From Opacimonas sp002292215 (lineage in GTDB: Bacteria; Pseudomonadota; Gammaproteobacteria; Enterobacterales; Alteromonadaceae), in assembly GCA_943846745.1 (NCBI GenBank), contig OX044360.1, positions 1-64,000 of the forward strand: 64,000 nucleotides of DNA, read 5' to 3'. Made by a program: the position numbers and the translations under genes. Every line of letters starts with the position of its first letter. Positions within the stretch are counted from its first letter, which is position 1. Below are positions 37,001 to 47,800 of this stretch, one piece after another. The notes under the pieces are model-generated. The model ran no database searches, was not told where the DNA came from, and saw nothing but the letters and a program-made list of their open reading frames with translations.

Positions 37001-38166
37001 AAGCATCAGACAACGTATCTGAGCAATCGGTCGATTGCTCAGTTGTTGAGTCAACATATGAAAGTTGCAATACGCATCTAGGCTGGTTCGTTGGCGGCGA
37101 GATAGGGCTAGGGGATACGTCGATTAGTGGGTCTGATTTGGATGTTTTTTATCAAAATACTGGAATTAATGCACAATCTTTGAGTATTGATAACAAAGAT
37201 ACTGGCGGTGGTTTATTTTTAGGATATCAATTTTCGAGTTATTTTTCATTGGCGGCCGGTTATATCAATTTAGGTGAACGAGATGTTGTTTTCTCCGGAA
37301 GTGCGACCGATTTATTGAGTTATTATGATAATGCGGAAGATGTGTATCCACAAAGTGCCAAAGGCTGGAGCATTAATGCTAACGCCGCGTATCCTTTATC
37401 CGAAAATCTTAAAATTGCTGCCAAATTAGGTTATTGGGATTGGGAAGGGGATTATCTCACTTCTGACGGTGCAAATAATGTTGGTCAAGCCACCTTAACC
37501 GGTAAAGACGTATGGATGGGATTAGAACTTAACTATCGTTGGGATGACAATCTGCAATTATACGCGGGAGTATCTCGTTTTAAATTAGCACGTGATACTA
37601 ACCATCTTTATTCGTTAGGTGCTAGATATTATTGGGCCGACAATAAACCTAAGCATGTTAAAAAAGCCGTCCCTGCAGTCGCGTTAGACAGTGATGCTTA
37701 TGGGGTTCTTGATAGCAACGACCAATGTGTTGATACACCCATAACACATCGAGTTGATGAACTTGGCTGTTCATTAATGATAGCTAAGGATCTTACGCAT
37801 ACTTTAGTGATTTATTTTGACAATGACAGCACGGTGATCGCCCAGCAATATCATGAAGAAATTGAAGCGATGGTTGAATTTGTCAAAGCATATTCAATTG
37901 ATACTATTAGTGTTAACGGTCATACATCATCGGTAGGTTCTACATTGTACAACCAGACATTATCTATAAAGCGTGCCCAAGCATTGGCTAATTATTTAAT
38001 AACTGAATATACTTTGCCTGAGACACTGTTCAATGTTCAAGGTTTCGGAGAAACACAGTTAATCGATATCGCTGATACATTGGATGCGCATAAGTTAAAT
38101 CGTCGTATTGAAATTAACATTCAAGCGACTATCTTAGTGCCTGTATTAGCGCCTATATTACGATAA
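28045..38166 (+). CDS. Giant secreted repeat protein fused in frame to an OmpA-like protein, apparent frameshifts in the repeat array
   Basis: The likely start is the ATG at 28045, giving a signal peptide (FILSFLFVFALFQTFSSNA). Two carboxypeptidase-regulatory/SdrD-like beta domains follow (SGVTINLHAGTD at about 28600; ISGAIVKFYYDD at about 28930). From 30379 come 13 cadherin-like repeats of 90-91 residues (motifs DADSDTLSFNSV, NFTGSDSFTFKVNDG). Divergent cadherin-like domains run to about 36790, with a TSP3-like DSDGDG stretch near 35620. The frame then passes a GG-type membrane anchor (TTGGSVSVLFAMLLCVLIVF) and continues into an OmpA-like protein. Opening and closing frames agree; in between, ten single-base insertions and one deletion break it. 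The total span is 3,374 codons. It is probably a cell-surface adhesin. Confidence 0.8.
30379..33925 (+). repeat. Thirteen tandem cadherin-like repeats of 270-273 bp
   Basis: Unit starts (GTTGCTTTAG) are at about 30379, 30649, 30919, 31193, 31462, 31736, 32010, 32284, 32560, 32834, 33108, 33381 and 33654, with the last unit ending at 33925. Two protein variants differ in the linker: TTATITINVTN (270 bp) and SITTATVTITVTN (273 bp). Units are nearly identical at the DNA level, so recombination or collapse is likely. Confidence 0.95.
36889..38166 (+). CDS. OmpA-family outer membrane protein (possible separate gene inside the giant frame)
   Basis: An ATG at 36889 opens 425 residues starting with a complete signal peptide (FVPASLTAMVIGSAMVMSA, cut near VQA-ET). 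It has a beta-barrel of the 8-strand OmpA type (LGWFVGGEIGLGDTSI at 37080, GGGLFLGYQFSSYFSLAAGY, LYSLGARYYW), a TSP3-like linker (DSNDQCVDTP) and the OmpA peptidoglycan-binding domain (VIYFDNDSTVI, GHTSSVGSTLYNQTLSIK, LNRRIEINI). The usual DAP-contacting Asp (GHTD) is Ser here while the Arg of xKRAQ is kept. GGA lies about 12 bases upstream. No stop separates it from the upstream protein, so it may be made as a fusion or from this start. Confidence 0.75.
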   Translation: MITSFLKLVSQSFVPASLTAMVIGSAMVMSAQVQAETQASDNVSEQSVDCSVVESTYESCNTHLGWFVGGEIGLGDTSISGSDLDVFYQNTGINAQSLSIDNKDTGGGLFLGYQFSSYFSLAAGYINLGERDVVFSGSATDLLSYYDNAEDVYPQSAKGWSINANAAYPLSENLKIAAKLGYWDWEGDYLTSDGANNVGQATLTGKDVWMGLELNYRWDDNLQLYAGVSRFKLARDTNHLYSLGARYYWADNKPKHVKKAVPAVALDSDAYGVLDSNDQCVDTPITHRVDELGCSLMIAKDLTHTLVIYFDNDSTVIAQQYHEEIEAMVEFVKAYSIDTISVNGHTSSVGSTLYNQTLSIKRAQALANYLITEYTLPETLFNVQGFGETQLIDIADTLDAHKLNRRIEINIQATILVPVLAPILR

Positions 38167-38211
38167 ATGAATACATGGCTATTGAGCCGGTTTAGTGGTG
38201 GGAATAGATAA

Positions 38212-39279
38212 GTGAAAATCCTTATTACAGGTGGTGCTGGCTTCATCGGCTCAGCACTAATTAGATACCTCATTACGCACACTCAACATCATATTTTGAA
38301 TGTTGATAAATTGACTTATGCCGGTAATCTCAGTAGTTTGGATAGTGTGAGTGATAGCGAGCGTTATCAGTTTTTACGCTTAGACATTTGTGCTCAAGCT
38401 CAATTACGACAGGCTATTGATGAGTTTAAACCTGATGCGATTATGCATTTGGCCGCGGAAAGTCATGTAGATCGTTCTATTTCTGCCGCAGGTGAATTTA
38501 TTCAAACCAATATCGTCGGTACTTATTCATTACTAGAATGTGCACGGGCATATTGGTTGCAATTAGACAGCTCAGCTCAACGTGATTTTAGATTTCATCA
38601 TATCTCGACGGATGAAGTTTATGGCGATTTACCTCATCCTAATGATGCTAATTTTGCTAGACAATTGTTTAGTGAAACGACCGCATATGATCCCAGTAGT
38701 CCATATTCTGCAAGCAAAGCCGCAAGTGATCATCTCGTTAGAGCGTGGCATAGAACGTATGGATTGCCGGTATTAATAACAAATTGTTCGAACAATTATG
38801 GTCCGTTTCATTTTCCTGAAAAATTAATCCCATTGGCTATAATTAACGCATTAGCTGGCAAATCTATTCCTGTCTATGGCGATGGTTTACAAATCCGAGA
38901 CTGGTTGTTTGTTGATGATCATGTTGATGCATTGTATCAAGTTGTGTGCCGTGGCAAAGTCGGGGAAACGTACAATGTGGGTGGATTCAACGAGTGTACA
39001 AATCTCTCTGTGGTTACCCAAATATGTGAATTACTTAATGAACTTGCGCCATGTCACATTGATTATCAATCATTGATCACGTTTGTCACTGACCGAGCGG
39101 GCCATGATAAACGTTATGCCATCGATGCTTCTAAAATTACGAATGAATTACATTGGCAACCTCAACATACTTTTGCTACCGGTTTACGAAAAACGGTTCA
39201 GTGGTATTTACAAAACTTACCTTGGTGTCAGGCCTTGTTACCTGATTTATCAATTCAGCTTCCGCAAAAGGCAAAATAA
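38212..39279 (+). CDS. rmlB: dTDP-glucose 4,6-dehydratase
   Basis: RmlB makes dTDP-4-keto-6-deoxyglucose, the second step to dTDP-L-rhamnose. The 355-residue protein starts at a GTG (GGGAAT upstream) with KILITGGAGFIGSALIRYL. It has HLAAESHVDRSI, STDEVYGDLPHP, SPYSASKAASDHLVRA with the YxxxK pair, and NCSNNYGPFHFPEKLIP. The stop overlaps the rmlA start. An additional C-terminal DLSIQLPQKAK tail is within family variation. Confidence 0.96.
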   Translation: MKILITGGAGFIGSALIRYLITHTQHHILNVDKLTYAGNLSSLDSVSDSERYQFLRLDICAQAQLRQAIDEFKPDAIMHLAAESHVDRSISAAGEFIQTNIVGTYSLLECARAYWLQLDSSAQRDFRFHHISTDEVYGDLPHPNDANFARQLFSETTAYDPSSPYSASKAASDHLVRAWHRTYGLPVLITNCSNNYGPFHFPEKLIPLAIINALAGKSIPVYGDGLQIRDWLFVDDHVDALYQVVCRGKVGETYNVGGFNECTNLSVVTQICELLNELAPCHIDYQSLITFVTDRAGHDKRYAIDASKITNELHWQPQHTFATGLRKTVQWYLQNLPWCQALLPDLSIQLPQKAK

Positions 39280-40157
39280 TGAAAGGAATAGTGCTTGCTG
39301 GCGGCAGTGGTAGCCGTTTATTTCCCATCACGTGGGGTAATTCAAAACAACTCTTGCCGGTCTATGATAAACCGATGATCTATTATCCATTATCGGTATT
39401 AATGTTGGCGGAGATCAATGAGATCTTAATTATCACTACTGCTGAAGATTTACCCAACTTTGAACGCTTATTAGGAACAGGTCAACAATTTGGTCTAAGC
39501 TTAAGCTACTGTGTCCAAGCCAAACCGGAAGGGATTGCACAAGCGTTTATTTTAGCTGAAGATTTTATTGGCAGTGAACCGGTGGCGTTAATTTTAGGCG
39601 ATAATATTTTTTATGGGCAGCATTTCACCGAAAAGTTAGAAAAAGCCCAAGAATTGACCCAAGGCGCGACCGTCTTTGCCTATCAAATCAAAGATCCTCA
39701 ACGTTTTGGTGTAGTTGAATTTGATGAACATAAATGCGCGCTGTCGATTGAAGAAAAACCGACTCATCCTAAATCCAAATATGCGATTACGGGATTGTAC
39801 TTTTATGACAATCAGGTTGTTGAGTTTGCTAAAGCGCTGACACCCTCTGAACGTGGTGAGTTAGAGATAACGGATATAAATAATCGTTATTTAGCTCAAG
39901 GACAGTTATCGGTGCAATTGCTTGGCCGTGGATTTGCTTGGCTAGATACCGGCACACATGATGCGTTGTTAGAGGCGAGTTGTTTTGTTCAAACGATTGA
40001 AAAACGACAAGGCTACAAAGTGGCTTGTCTAGAAGAAATAGCGCTAGAGCAAGGATGGATCACGGTAGATAATGTGCGCGAGCGCGCAGGTTTACTGCAA
40101 AAAACCGCGTATGGAGAGTATTTAACCAACTTGGTAAATGAACAGCATGACGACTAA
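39279..40157 (+). CDS. rmlA: Glucose-1-phosphate thymidylyltransferase
   Basis: RmlA makes dTDP-glucose from dTTP and glucose-1-phosphate and is the feedback-controlled first step. The 292-residue protein shows MKGIVLAGGSGSRLFPITWG, QLLPVYDKPMIYYPLSVLML, ILGDNIFYGQHF and FAWLDTGTHDALLEAS. It overlaps rmlB by one base and rmlD by 20 bases. Confidence 0.97.
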   Translation: MKGIVLAGGSGSRLFPITWGNSKQLLPVYDKPMIYYPLSVLMLAEINEILIITTAEDLPNFERLLGTGQQFGLSLSYCVQAKPEGIAQAFILAEDFIGSEPVALILGDNIFYGQHFTEKLEKAQELTQGATVFAYQIKDPQRFGVVEFDEHKCALSIEEKPTHPKSKYAITGLYFYDNQVVEFAKALTPSERGELEITDINNRYLAQGQLSVQLLGRGFAWLDTGTHDALLEASCFVQTIEKRQGYKVACLEEIALEQGWITVDNVRERAGLLQKTAYGEYLTNLVNEQHDD

Positions 40158-41052
40158 AATTGCTTTACTTGGGGCTAATGGGCAAGTCGGAAGTGAATTA
40201 TGTGCAGTGCTATCCCAACATCCCCAATGGGAAGTCGTCCCGTTAACTCGCGCAGAATTAGATATCACGGATGCTGATGCTGTTAAGCGGGTGTTATCTC
40301 AGATTGCCCCAGATATAGTCGTTAATGCAACAGCTTATACTCAAGTTGATCAGGCTGAAATCGAACCGGATATAGCTTATGCGGTGAATACGTTAGGGCC
40401 ACATTTTCTCGCTCAATACACCCAATCTGCCAATGCATTATTGCTGCATATTTCCACCGATTATGTCTTCGCGGGGGAGCAGGCGATTCCTTATTGTGAA
40501 ACCGACATACCGGCCCCTGTGAGCCAATATGGTCTCACCAAATTACAAGGTGAATCGTTAATTGAGCAAACGTGTGAGCAGTATATTATTTTACGAACTG
40601 CCTGGGTGTTTGGTAAAACCGGCAATAATTTTGTGAAAACGATGCTCAGGCTCGCCCAATCTCATGATGCAATTTCAGTGGTCAATGATCAAGTCGGTAC
40701 ACCAACCTATGCGCATGATATTGCACTGACTATTCAGATCATCTTACAACATTATCAAGACCATCAATTATTGTCTAAACATGACACGTCTGTGTCTGGT
40801 ATATATCATTTTTCAGGCTCCCCAGCGGTGAGTTGGTATGAATTTTGTGAAGCAATATTTGCACGTTGCCCTGCGTATTCATTACCTGTTCCACAGCTTA
40901 ATAGTATTACGACGGCGCAATATCCTACTCCTGCGCAGCGTCCAGCATATAGTTTGTTAGCGAATGACAAAATTTCCCGTATATTTGCTATAAAACCAAG
41001 TGACTGGCAATTAGGTCTTGACCAACTTCTACAGGATTTAACATGCAAGTAA
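40138..41052 (+). CDS. rmlD: dTDP-4-dehydrorhamnose reductase
   Basis: RmlD reduces dTDP-4-keto-L-rhamnose to dTDP-L-rhamnose. The protein has KIALLGANGQVGSELCAVL, NATAYTQVDQAE, HISTDYVFAGEQAIPY, YGLTKLQGE with the YxxxK pair, and the NNFVKTMLRLA stretch. Starts at 40138 or 40147 are possible (MNSMTTK); both lie inside rmlA. It overlaps rmlC by 10 bases. Confidence 0.96.
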   Translation: MNSMTTKIALLGANGQVGSELCAVLSQHPQWEVVPLTRAELDITDADAVKRVLSQIAPDIVVNATAYTQVDQAEIEPDIAYAVNTLGPHFLAQYTQSANALLLHISTDYVFAGEQAIPYCETDIPAPVSQYGLTKLQGESLIEQTCEQYIILRTAWVFGKTGNNFVKTMLRLAQSHDAISVVNDQVGTPTYAHDIALTIQIILQHYQDHQLLSKHDTSVSGIYHFSGSPAVSWYEFCEAIFARCPAYSLPVPQLNSITTAQYPTPAQRPAYSLLANDKISRIFAIKPSDWQLGLDQLLQDLTCK

Positions 41053-41588
41053 TTGATACGCATATCGACGCGGTAAAAATTATACAACCAACGATATTTA
41101 AAGATCCTCGTGGATTTTTTCTAGAAACTTATCACGCCCAAAAACTGGGTAAGTTATTAGGCTTACCAGACTTAGCCTTTGTGCAAGATAATCATTCGAT
41201 GTCAACGCAAGGTGTGTTGCGTGGTTTGCATTATCAACAAGAGCATACGCAAGGAAAATTAGTCCGAGTGACCCACGGCAATGTCTTTGATGTGTGTGTC
41301 GATGTGCGCAAAGATAGTCCGACTTTAGGCCAGTGGGTGGGGATTGAGTTGTCCAGCGAAAACTTTAAACAGCTGTGGCTCCCACCAGGATTTGCGCATG
41401 GTTTTTACGTGTTAAGCGAAACGGCTGAATTTCAATATAAATGCACTGACTTTTACCACCCTGAAAGTGAGATCTCAATTCGTTATGATGACCCTCAACT
41501 TAACATCCAATGGCCTTTGGTCAACAACCCCGAGTTGTCTAAAAAAGATACAATCGGTATGTCATTTCAGATGGCACCAAAAATTTAA
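41043..41588 (+). CDS. rmlC: dTDP-4-dehydrorhamnose 3,5-epimerase
   Basis: RmlC epimerises C3 and C5 of the dTDP-4-keto sugar. The 181-residue cupin has KIIQPTIFKDPRGFFLETYH, FVQDNHSMSTQGVLRGLHYQ with the catalytic His, KLVRVTHGNVFDVCVDVRKD, and LPPGFAHGFYVLSE. Last gene of the rmlBADC operon. Confidence 0.96.
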   Translation: MQVIDTHIDAVKIIQPTIFKDPRGFFLETYHAQKLGKLLGLPDLAFVQDNHSMSTQGVLRGLHYQQEHTQGKLVRVTHGNVFDVCVDVRKDSPTLGQWVGIELSSENFKQLWLPPGFAHGFYVLSETAEFQYKCTDFYHPESEISIRYDDPQLNIQWPLVNNPELSKKDTIGMSFQMAPKI

Positions 41589-41823
41589 TTAAATACTATC
41601 GAAGTGGTTACTTACCCACCAGATCAGCAAGGGTAATTATTTATTAGACTAATGTCTAAAAATTAGACTTATCCACAGAGTTTTGTGCGAAAAAGACTAC
41701 ATAACCTCCAATATTCGACTATTATGTGTAGCAATATGTTAAAAATTATTGCAGTTGTATTCTCTCTCTTTTTGTTGAGAGTACGTCTGCAGAACATTTT
41801 CCCACACAAAATTAGGTCAAAAT
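41589..41823 (+). other. Intergenic region between rmlC and the giant RTX gene
   Basis: No gene is supported. TTAGAC/GTCTAA around the loop TAAT (41644-41659) is a short hairpin, possibly ending the rml transcript. A CTCTC/GAGAG pair occurs near 41765-41783. AGG lies about 11 bases before the next ATG. The RTX promoter presumably lies here, but no convincing -35/-10 pair was found. Confidence 0.5.
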
Positions 41824-44800
41824 ATGAATTTTATCACCAAGTTAATCAATACAGCCGGTCAATTTTTTGAAGCAAGTAAAGAGCAGTTAACCGACTATAT
41901 CTTAGATGCAATGTCTATTTCGGTAGACGGTAATGACATTGTTATCACTCTTTCGAATGGCGAAGTGTTAAAAATTGTAAATGGGTGGCTGAATTCTAAT
42001 ATTTTGTCTGTGATTACTGACAACTCTGCGTTTTTAGACCAAGAAACAAATACTGCAGCAAATAATGATACAAGCAGTGAATCCAGTAGTGATAATTCGC
42101 AAGAATCTAACAATGTCGCTGTATCTGACTCTGTGGGAGAGAACAATACAGACCTAGTCATTAATAACGTTAATGGTGATTTATATATCATCACTGCAAC
42201 GGGAAAACGCAAATTAGTCAATGGCGAACGCTTGGACGTCAATGCCAAACTAGCCTCTGAAGATGCCAGTGTTGAATTTAACATCAACGTAAATGGTCAG
42301 ACATTTGCACTAAAGATTGGTGTTGATACTGAACTGCAAGTGACTGATATAATTGTTGCTGATAATTCAATAGTAAAACTATCGATTACAGATGGTCTTT
42401 TGCTCTCTTTGCAAGATAACACGGATGCCTTACAAGTTGTCTTTGGTACTCCGGCGGGTGATATTGGTTTTAGTCAAGCGATTGGTATAAAAGTCGATTC
42501 GAACAAAACCGTTGTATTACCAATAAATAACGAATCACCTGACAATATTGACGTGAGTGTTAACGCTCAGTCAGTATCTGTGCCTGTTGATGGTTTAGAG
42601 ATCAACACGGAACAATCGAGTGCCTCTGATGTAGATGTCTCGGCATCGCAAAATGATAAAAATGATATTTTGTCACTAATGTCCCAAAGTTCTGGTGCCG
42701 TCATTGGGTCTCAGCAAAATGCAGCTGACAGTGCAAATGATCAAACTGGATCTGGTGACAATCAAGCCAGCTTAGCTAACGCGTTGATGGCAAATTCGGC
42801 AACGGATTCTTCAGCTGATAATTCTGAAGCTAACAGTGACAGCAGTATAGATCCGAGTAGTGATGACTCTCAAAGTGCCTCGGCTGCTGATGGTGCTGTT
42901 ACTCAAGCTGATACAACCGTTATTCCGATTACTCCTTTTGTTTCACTTGCAACAAACATTGTCAGTATTGATGAACAGCAAGAATATGTGACGTTAACCG
43001 TTAATTTATCAGCCCAAACAACGAGACCTGTAACTGTTGAAGTAACCGTGTCAGGTGGTTCTGCTAGTCGTTTTGATACTACAGTGTTTGAGATCGTTGT
43101 TCCTGCTGGATCTGATACTGCTGAACTTGTGATCGATTGGAACAGCAATTTCACTCGTGAAGCATCTGACTCTGTTTCTATTGCGATCACCGATGTTCTA
43201 AACGGAATGGCTGAAACTAGCGCTGATAGTGTGTCTTTTGAAATTGTAGATGAAGCACCCATTGATGCATCAAATATTACCGAACCCACAGATATTACTG
43301 GTGGTGAACTTAACGACTCATTATCCGGTGGTTCAGCTGGAGATACACTATCTGCTGGCGCTGGCGATGATACGGTTAGCGGTGGTCAAGGCAATGATAT
43401 TGTTGACGGCGGAACTGGCAACGATATGGTTTCAGGCGGCGAAGGTAATGATACAACCACTGGTGGCGCAGGAAACGATTCAGTTTCTGGCGATGCGGGT
43501 GATGATACCACTGAAGGTGGCGACGGTGATGATACGGTAGATGGCGGTACTGGCAACGATACAGTTTCAGGCGGCGAAGGTAATGATACAACCACTGGCG
43601 GAGCAGGAAACGATTCAGTTTCTGGTGATGCGGGTGATGATACCACTGAAGGTGGTGATGGTGATGATACCGTAGATGGCGGTACTGGCAATGACACTGT
43701 TTCAGGCGGTGAAGGCAACGATACAACCACTGGTGGCGCGGGTAATGACTCGGTCTCTGGTGATGCAGGCGATGATACCACTGAAGGTGGTGACGGCGAT
43801 GATACCGTAGATGGTGGAACTGGCAACGATACAGTCTCTGGTGGTGATGGTAATGATACAACCACTGGCGGAGCAGGAAACGATTCAGTTTCTGGTGATG
43901 CGGGTGATGACACCACTGAAGGTGGCGACGGTGATGATACGGTAGATGGCGGTACTGGCAACGATACAGTTTCAGGCGGCGAAGGTAATGATACAACCAC
44001 TGGCGGAGCAGGAAACGATTCAGTTTCTGGTGATGCGGGTGATGACACCACTGAAGGTGGCGACGGCGATGATACCGTAGATGGCGGTACTGGCAATGAC
44101 ACTGTTTCAGGCGGTGAAGGCAATGATACGACCACTGGCGGCGCGGGTAATGACTCGGTCTCAGGTGATGCAGGCGACGATACCGACTGAAGGTGGCGAC
44201 GGTGATGATACGTAGATGGCGGAACTGGCAACGATACAGTTTCAGGCGGCGAAGGTAATGATACAACCACTGGCGGCGCAGGAAACGATTCAGTTTCTGG
44301 TGATGCGGGTGACGATACCACCGAAGGTGGCGACGGCGATGATACGTGATACCGTAGATGGCGGTACTGGCAATGATACAGTTTCAGGTGGCGAAGGCAA
44401 CGATACAACCACTGGTGGCGCGGGTAATGACTCGGTCTCTGGTGATGCAGGCGATGATACCACTGAAGGTGGTGACGGCGATGATACCGTAGATGGTGGA
44501 ACTGGCAACGATACAGTCTCTGGTGGTGATGGTAATGATACAACCACTGGCGGAGCAGGAAACGATTCAGTTTCAGGTGATGCGGGTGACGATACCACCG
44601 AAGGTGGGAGGTGATGATACCGTAGATGGGGACTGGCAACGATACAGTCTCTGGTGGTGATGGTAATGATACAACCACTGGCGGAGCAGGAAACGATTCA
44701 GTTTCTGGTGATGCGGGTGATGATACCACTGAAGGTGGTGATGGCGATGATACGGTAGACGGCGGAACTGGCAACGATACAGTGTCAGGCGGCGAAGGTA

Positions 44801-47800
44801 ATGATTCGACCACTGGCGGTGCGGGTAATGACTCGGTCTCTGGTGATGCAGGCGATGATACCGTAGATGGCGGTACTGGCAATGATACAGTTTCAGGTGG
44901 CGAAGGCAACGATACAACCACTGGTGGCGCGGGTAATGACTCGGTCTCTGGTGATGCAGGCGATGATACCACTGAAGGTGGTGACGGCGATGATACCGTA
45001 GATGGCGGTACTGGCAATGACACTGTTTCAGGCGGTGAAGGTAATGACACGACGACTGGCGGCGCGGGAAACGATTCAGTTTCAGGTGATGCGGGTGACG
45101 ATACCACCGAAGGTGGTGATGGTGATGATACCGTAGATGGTGGAACTGGCAACGATACAGTTTCAGGTGGCGAAGGTAATGATACAACCACTGGCGGAGC
45201 AGGAAACGATTCAGTTTCAGGTGATGCGGGTGACGATACCACTGAAGGTGGTGATGGTGATGATACCGTAGATGGTGGAACTGGCAACGATACAGTTTCA
45301 GGTGGCGAAGGTAACGATACAACCACTGGCGGAGCAGGAAACGATTCAGTTTCTGGTGATGCGGGTGATGATACCACTGAAGGTGGCGATGGCGATGATA
45401 CCGTAGATGGTGGAACTGGCAACGATACAGTCTCTGGTGGTGATGGTAATGATACAACCACTGGCGGAGCAGGAAACGATTCAGTTTCTGGTGATGCGGG
45501 TGATGACACCACTGAAGGTGGCGACGGTGATGATACGGTAGATGGCGGTACTGGCAACGATACAGTTTCAGGCGGCGAAGGTAATGATACAACCACTGGC
45601 GGAGCAGGAAACGATTCAGTTTCTGGTGATGCAGGCGACGATATCACTGAAGGTGGTGATGGTGATGATACCGTAGATGGCGGAACTGGCAACGATACAG
45701 TCTCTGGTGGTGATGGTAATGATACAACCACTGGCGGAGCAGGAAACGATTCAGTTTCAGGTGATGCGGGTGACGATACCACCGAAGGTGGTGATGGTGA
45801 TGATACCGTAGATGGTGGAACTGGCAACGATACAGTCTCTGGTGGTGATGGTAATGATACAACCACTGGCGGAGCAGGAAACGATTCAGTTTCAGGTGAT
45901 GCGGGTGACGATACCACTGAAGGTGGTGACGGGGATGATACTGTAACTGGTGGCGCGGGTAATGACTCGGTCTCAGGTGATGCAGGCGATGATATCACTG
46001 AAGGTGGTGATGGTGATGATACCGTAGATGGCGGAACTGGCAATGATACGGTTTCAGGCGGCGAAGGTAATGATACAACCACTGGCGGAGCAGGAAACGA
46101 TTCAGTTTCAGGTGATGCGGGTGACGATACCACCGAAGGTGGTGATGGTGATGATACCGTAGATGGTGGAACTGGCAACGATACAGTTTCAGGTGGCGAA
46201 GGTAATGATACAACCACTGGCGGCGCAGGAAACGATTCAGTTTCTGGTGATGCGGGTGATGATACCACTGAAGGTGGTGACGGCGATGATACCGTAGATG
46301 GCGGTACTGGCAACGATACTGTTTCAGGCGGCGAAGGTAATGATTCGACCACTGGTGGTGCGGGTAATGACTCGGTCTCTGGTGATGCAGGCGACGATAC
46401 CACTGAAGGTGGCGACGGCGATGATACCGTAGATGGCGGGACTGGCAACGACACCGTTTCAGGCGGCGAAGGTAATGATTCGACTACTGGTGGCGCGGGT
46501 AATGACTCGGTCTCTGGTGATGCAGGCGACGATACCACTGAAGGTGGCGACGGCGATGATACCGTCGATGGCGGTACTGGCAATGACACTGTTTCAGGCG
46601 GTGAAGGCAATGATACAACCACTGGCGGCGCAGGAAACGATTCAGTTTCTGGTGATGCAGGTGACGATACCACCGAAGGTGGCGACGGCAATGACACTGT
46701 AACTGGCGGCGCGGGTAATGACTCGGTCTCAGGTGATGCAGGCGACGATACCACTGAAGGTGGTGATGGTGATGATACCGTAGATGGTGGAACTGGTAAC
46801 GATACAGTTTCAGGCGGAGAAGGCAACGATACAACGACTGGCGGAGCAGGAAACGATTCAGTTTCTGGTGATGCGGGTGATGATACCACTGAAGGTGGTG
46901 ATGGCGATGATACGGTAGACGGCGGAACTGGCAACGATACAGTGTCAGGCGGCGAAGGTAATGATTCGACCACTGGCGGTGCGGGTAATGACTCGGTCTC
47001 AGGTGATGCAGGCGATGATACCACTGAAGGTGGCGATGGCGATGATACCGTAGATGGCGGTACTGGCAACGATACTGTTTCAGGCGGCGAAGGCAATGAT
47101 TCGACTACTGGCGGCGCGGGTAATGACTCGGTCTCAGGTGATGCAGGCGACGATACCGCCGAAGGTGGCGACGGTGATGATACGGTAGATGGCGGTACTG
47201 GCAACGATACAGTTTCAGGCGGCGAAGGTAATGATACAACCACTGGCGGAGCAGGAAACGATTCAGTTTCTGGTGATGCGGGTGATGACACCACTGAAGG
47301 TGGCGACGGCGATGATACCGTAGATGGCGGTACTGGCAATGACACTGTTTCAGGCGGTGAAGGCAATGATACAACCACTGGCGGCGCCGGTAATGACTCG
47401 GTCTCAGGTGATGCAGGCGACGATATCACTGAAGGTGGTGATGGTGATGATACCGTAGATGGCGGAACTGGCAATGATACGGTTTCAGGCGGCGAAGGTA
47501 ATGATACAACCACTGGCGGAGCAGGAAACGATTCAGTTTCAGGTGATGCGGGTGACGATACCACCGAAGGTGGTGATGGTGATGATACCGTAGATGGTGG
47601 AACTGGCAACGATACAGTTTCAGGTGGCGAAGGCAATGATACGACTACTGGCGGCGCGGGTAATGACTCGGTTGATGGTGGTGCTGGTAATGATTCAGTC
47701 TCTGGTGATGCAGGCGATGACACCTTAAAAGGTGGCGCGGGCGATGACACGTTGAATGGCGGTACTGGTGATGATTCCATTGACGGTGGAACAGGTTCTG

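Noticed and set aside
43250..43540. Plus-strand Ile/Met-rich frames inside the RTX region
   Set aside because: They are out-of-frame readings of the same units (VMIPLKVATAMI type) and have no independent start signals.
43376..44266. His/Tyr/Arg-rich minus-strand frames in the RTX region
   Set aside because: These are a third frame of the same repeats. The composition (runs of HHLQWYHH type) is an artefact of the 27-base period.
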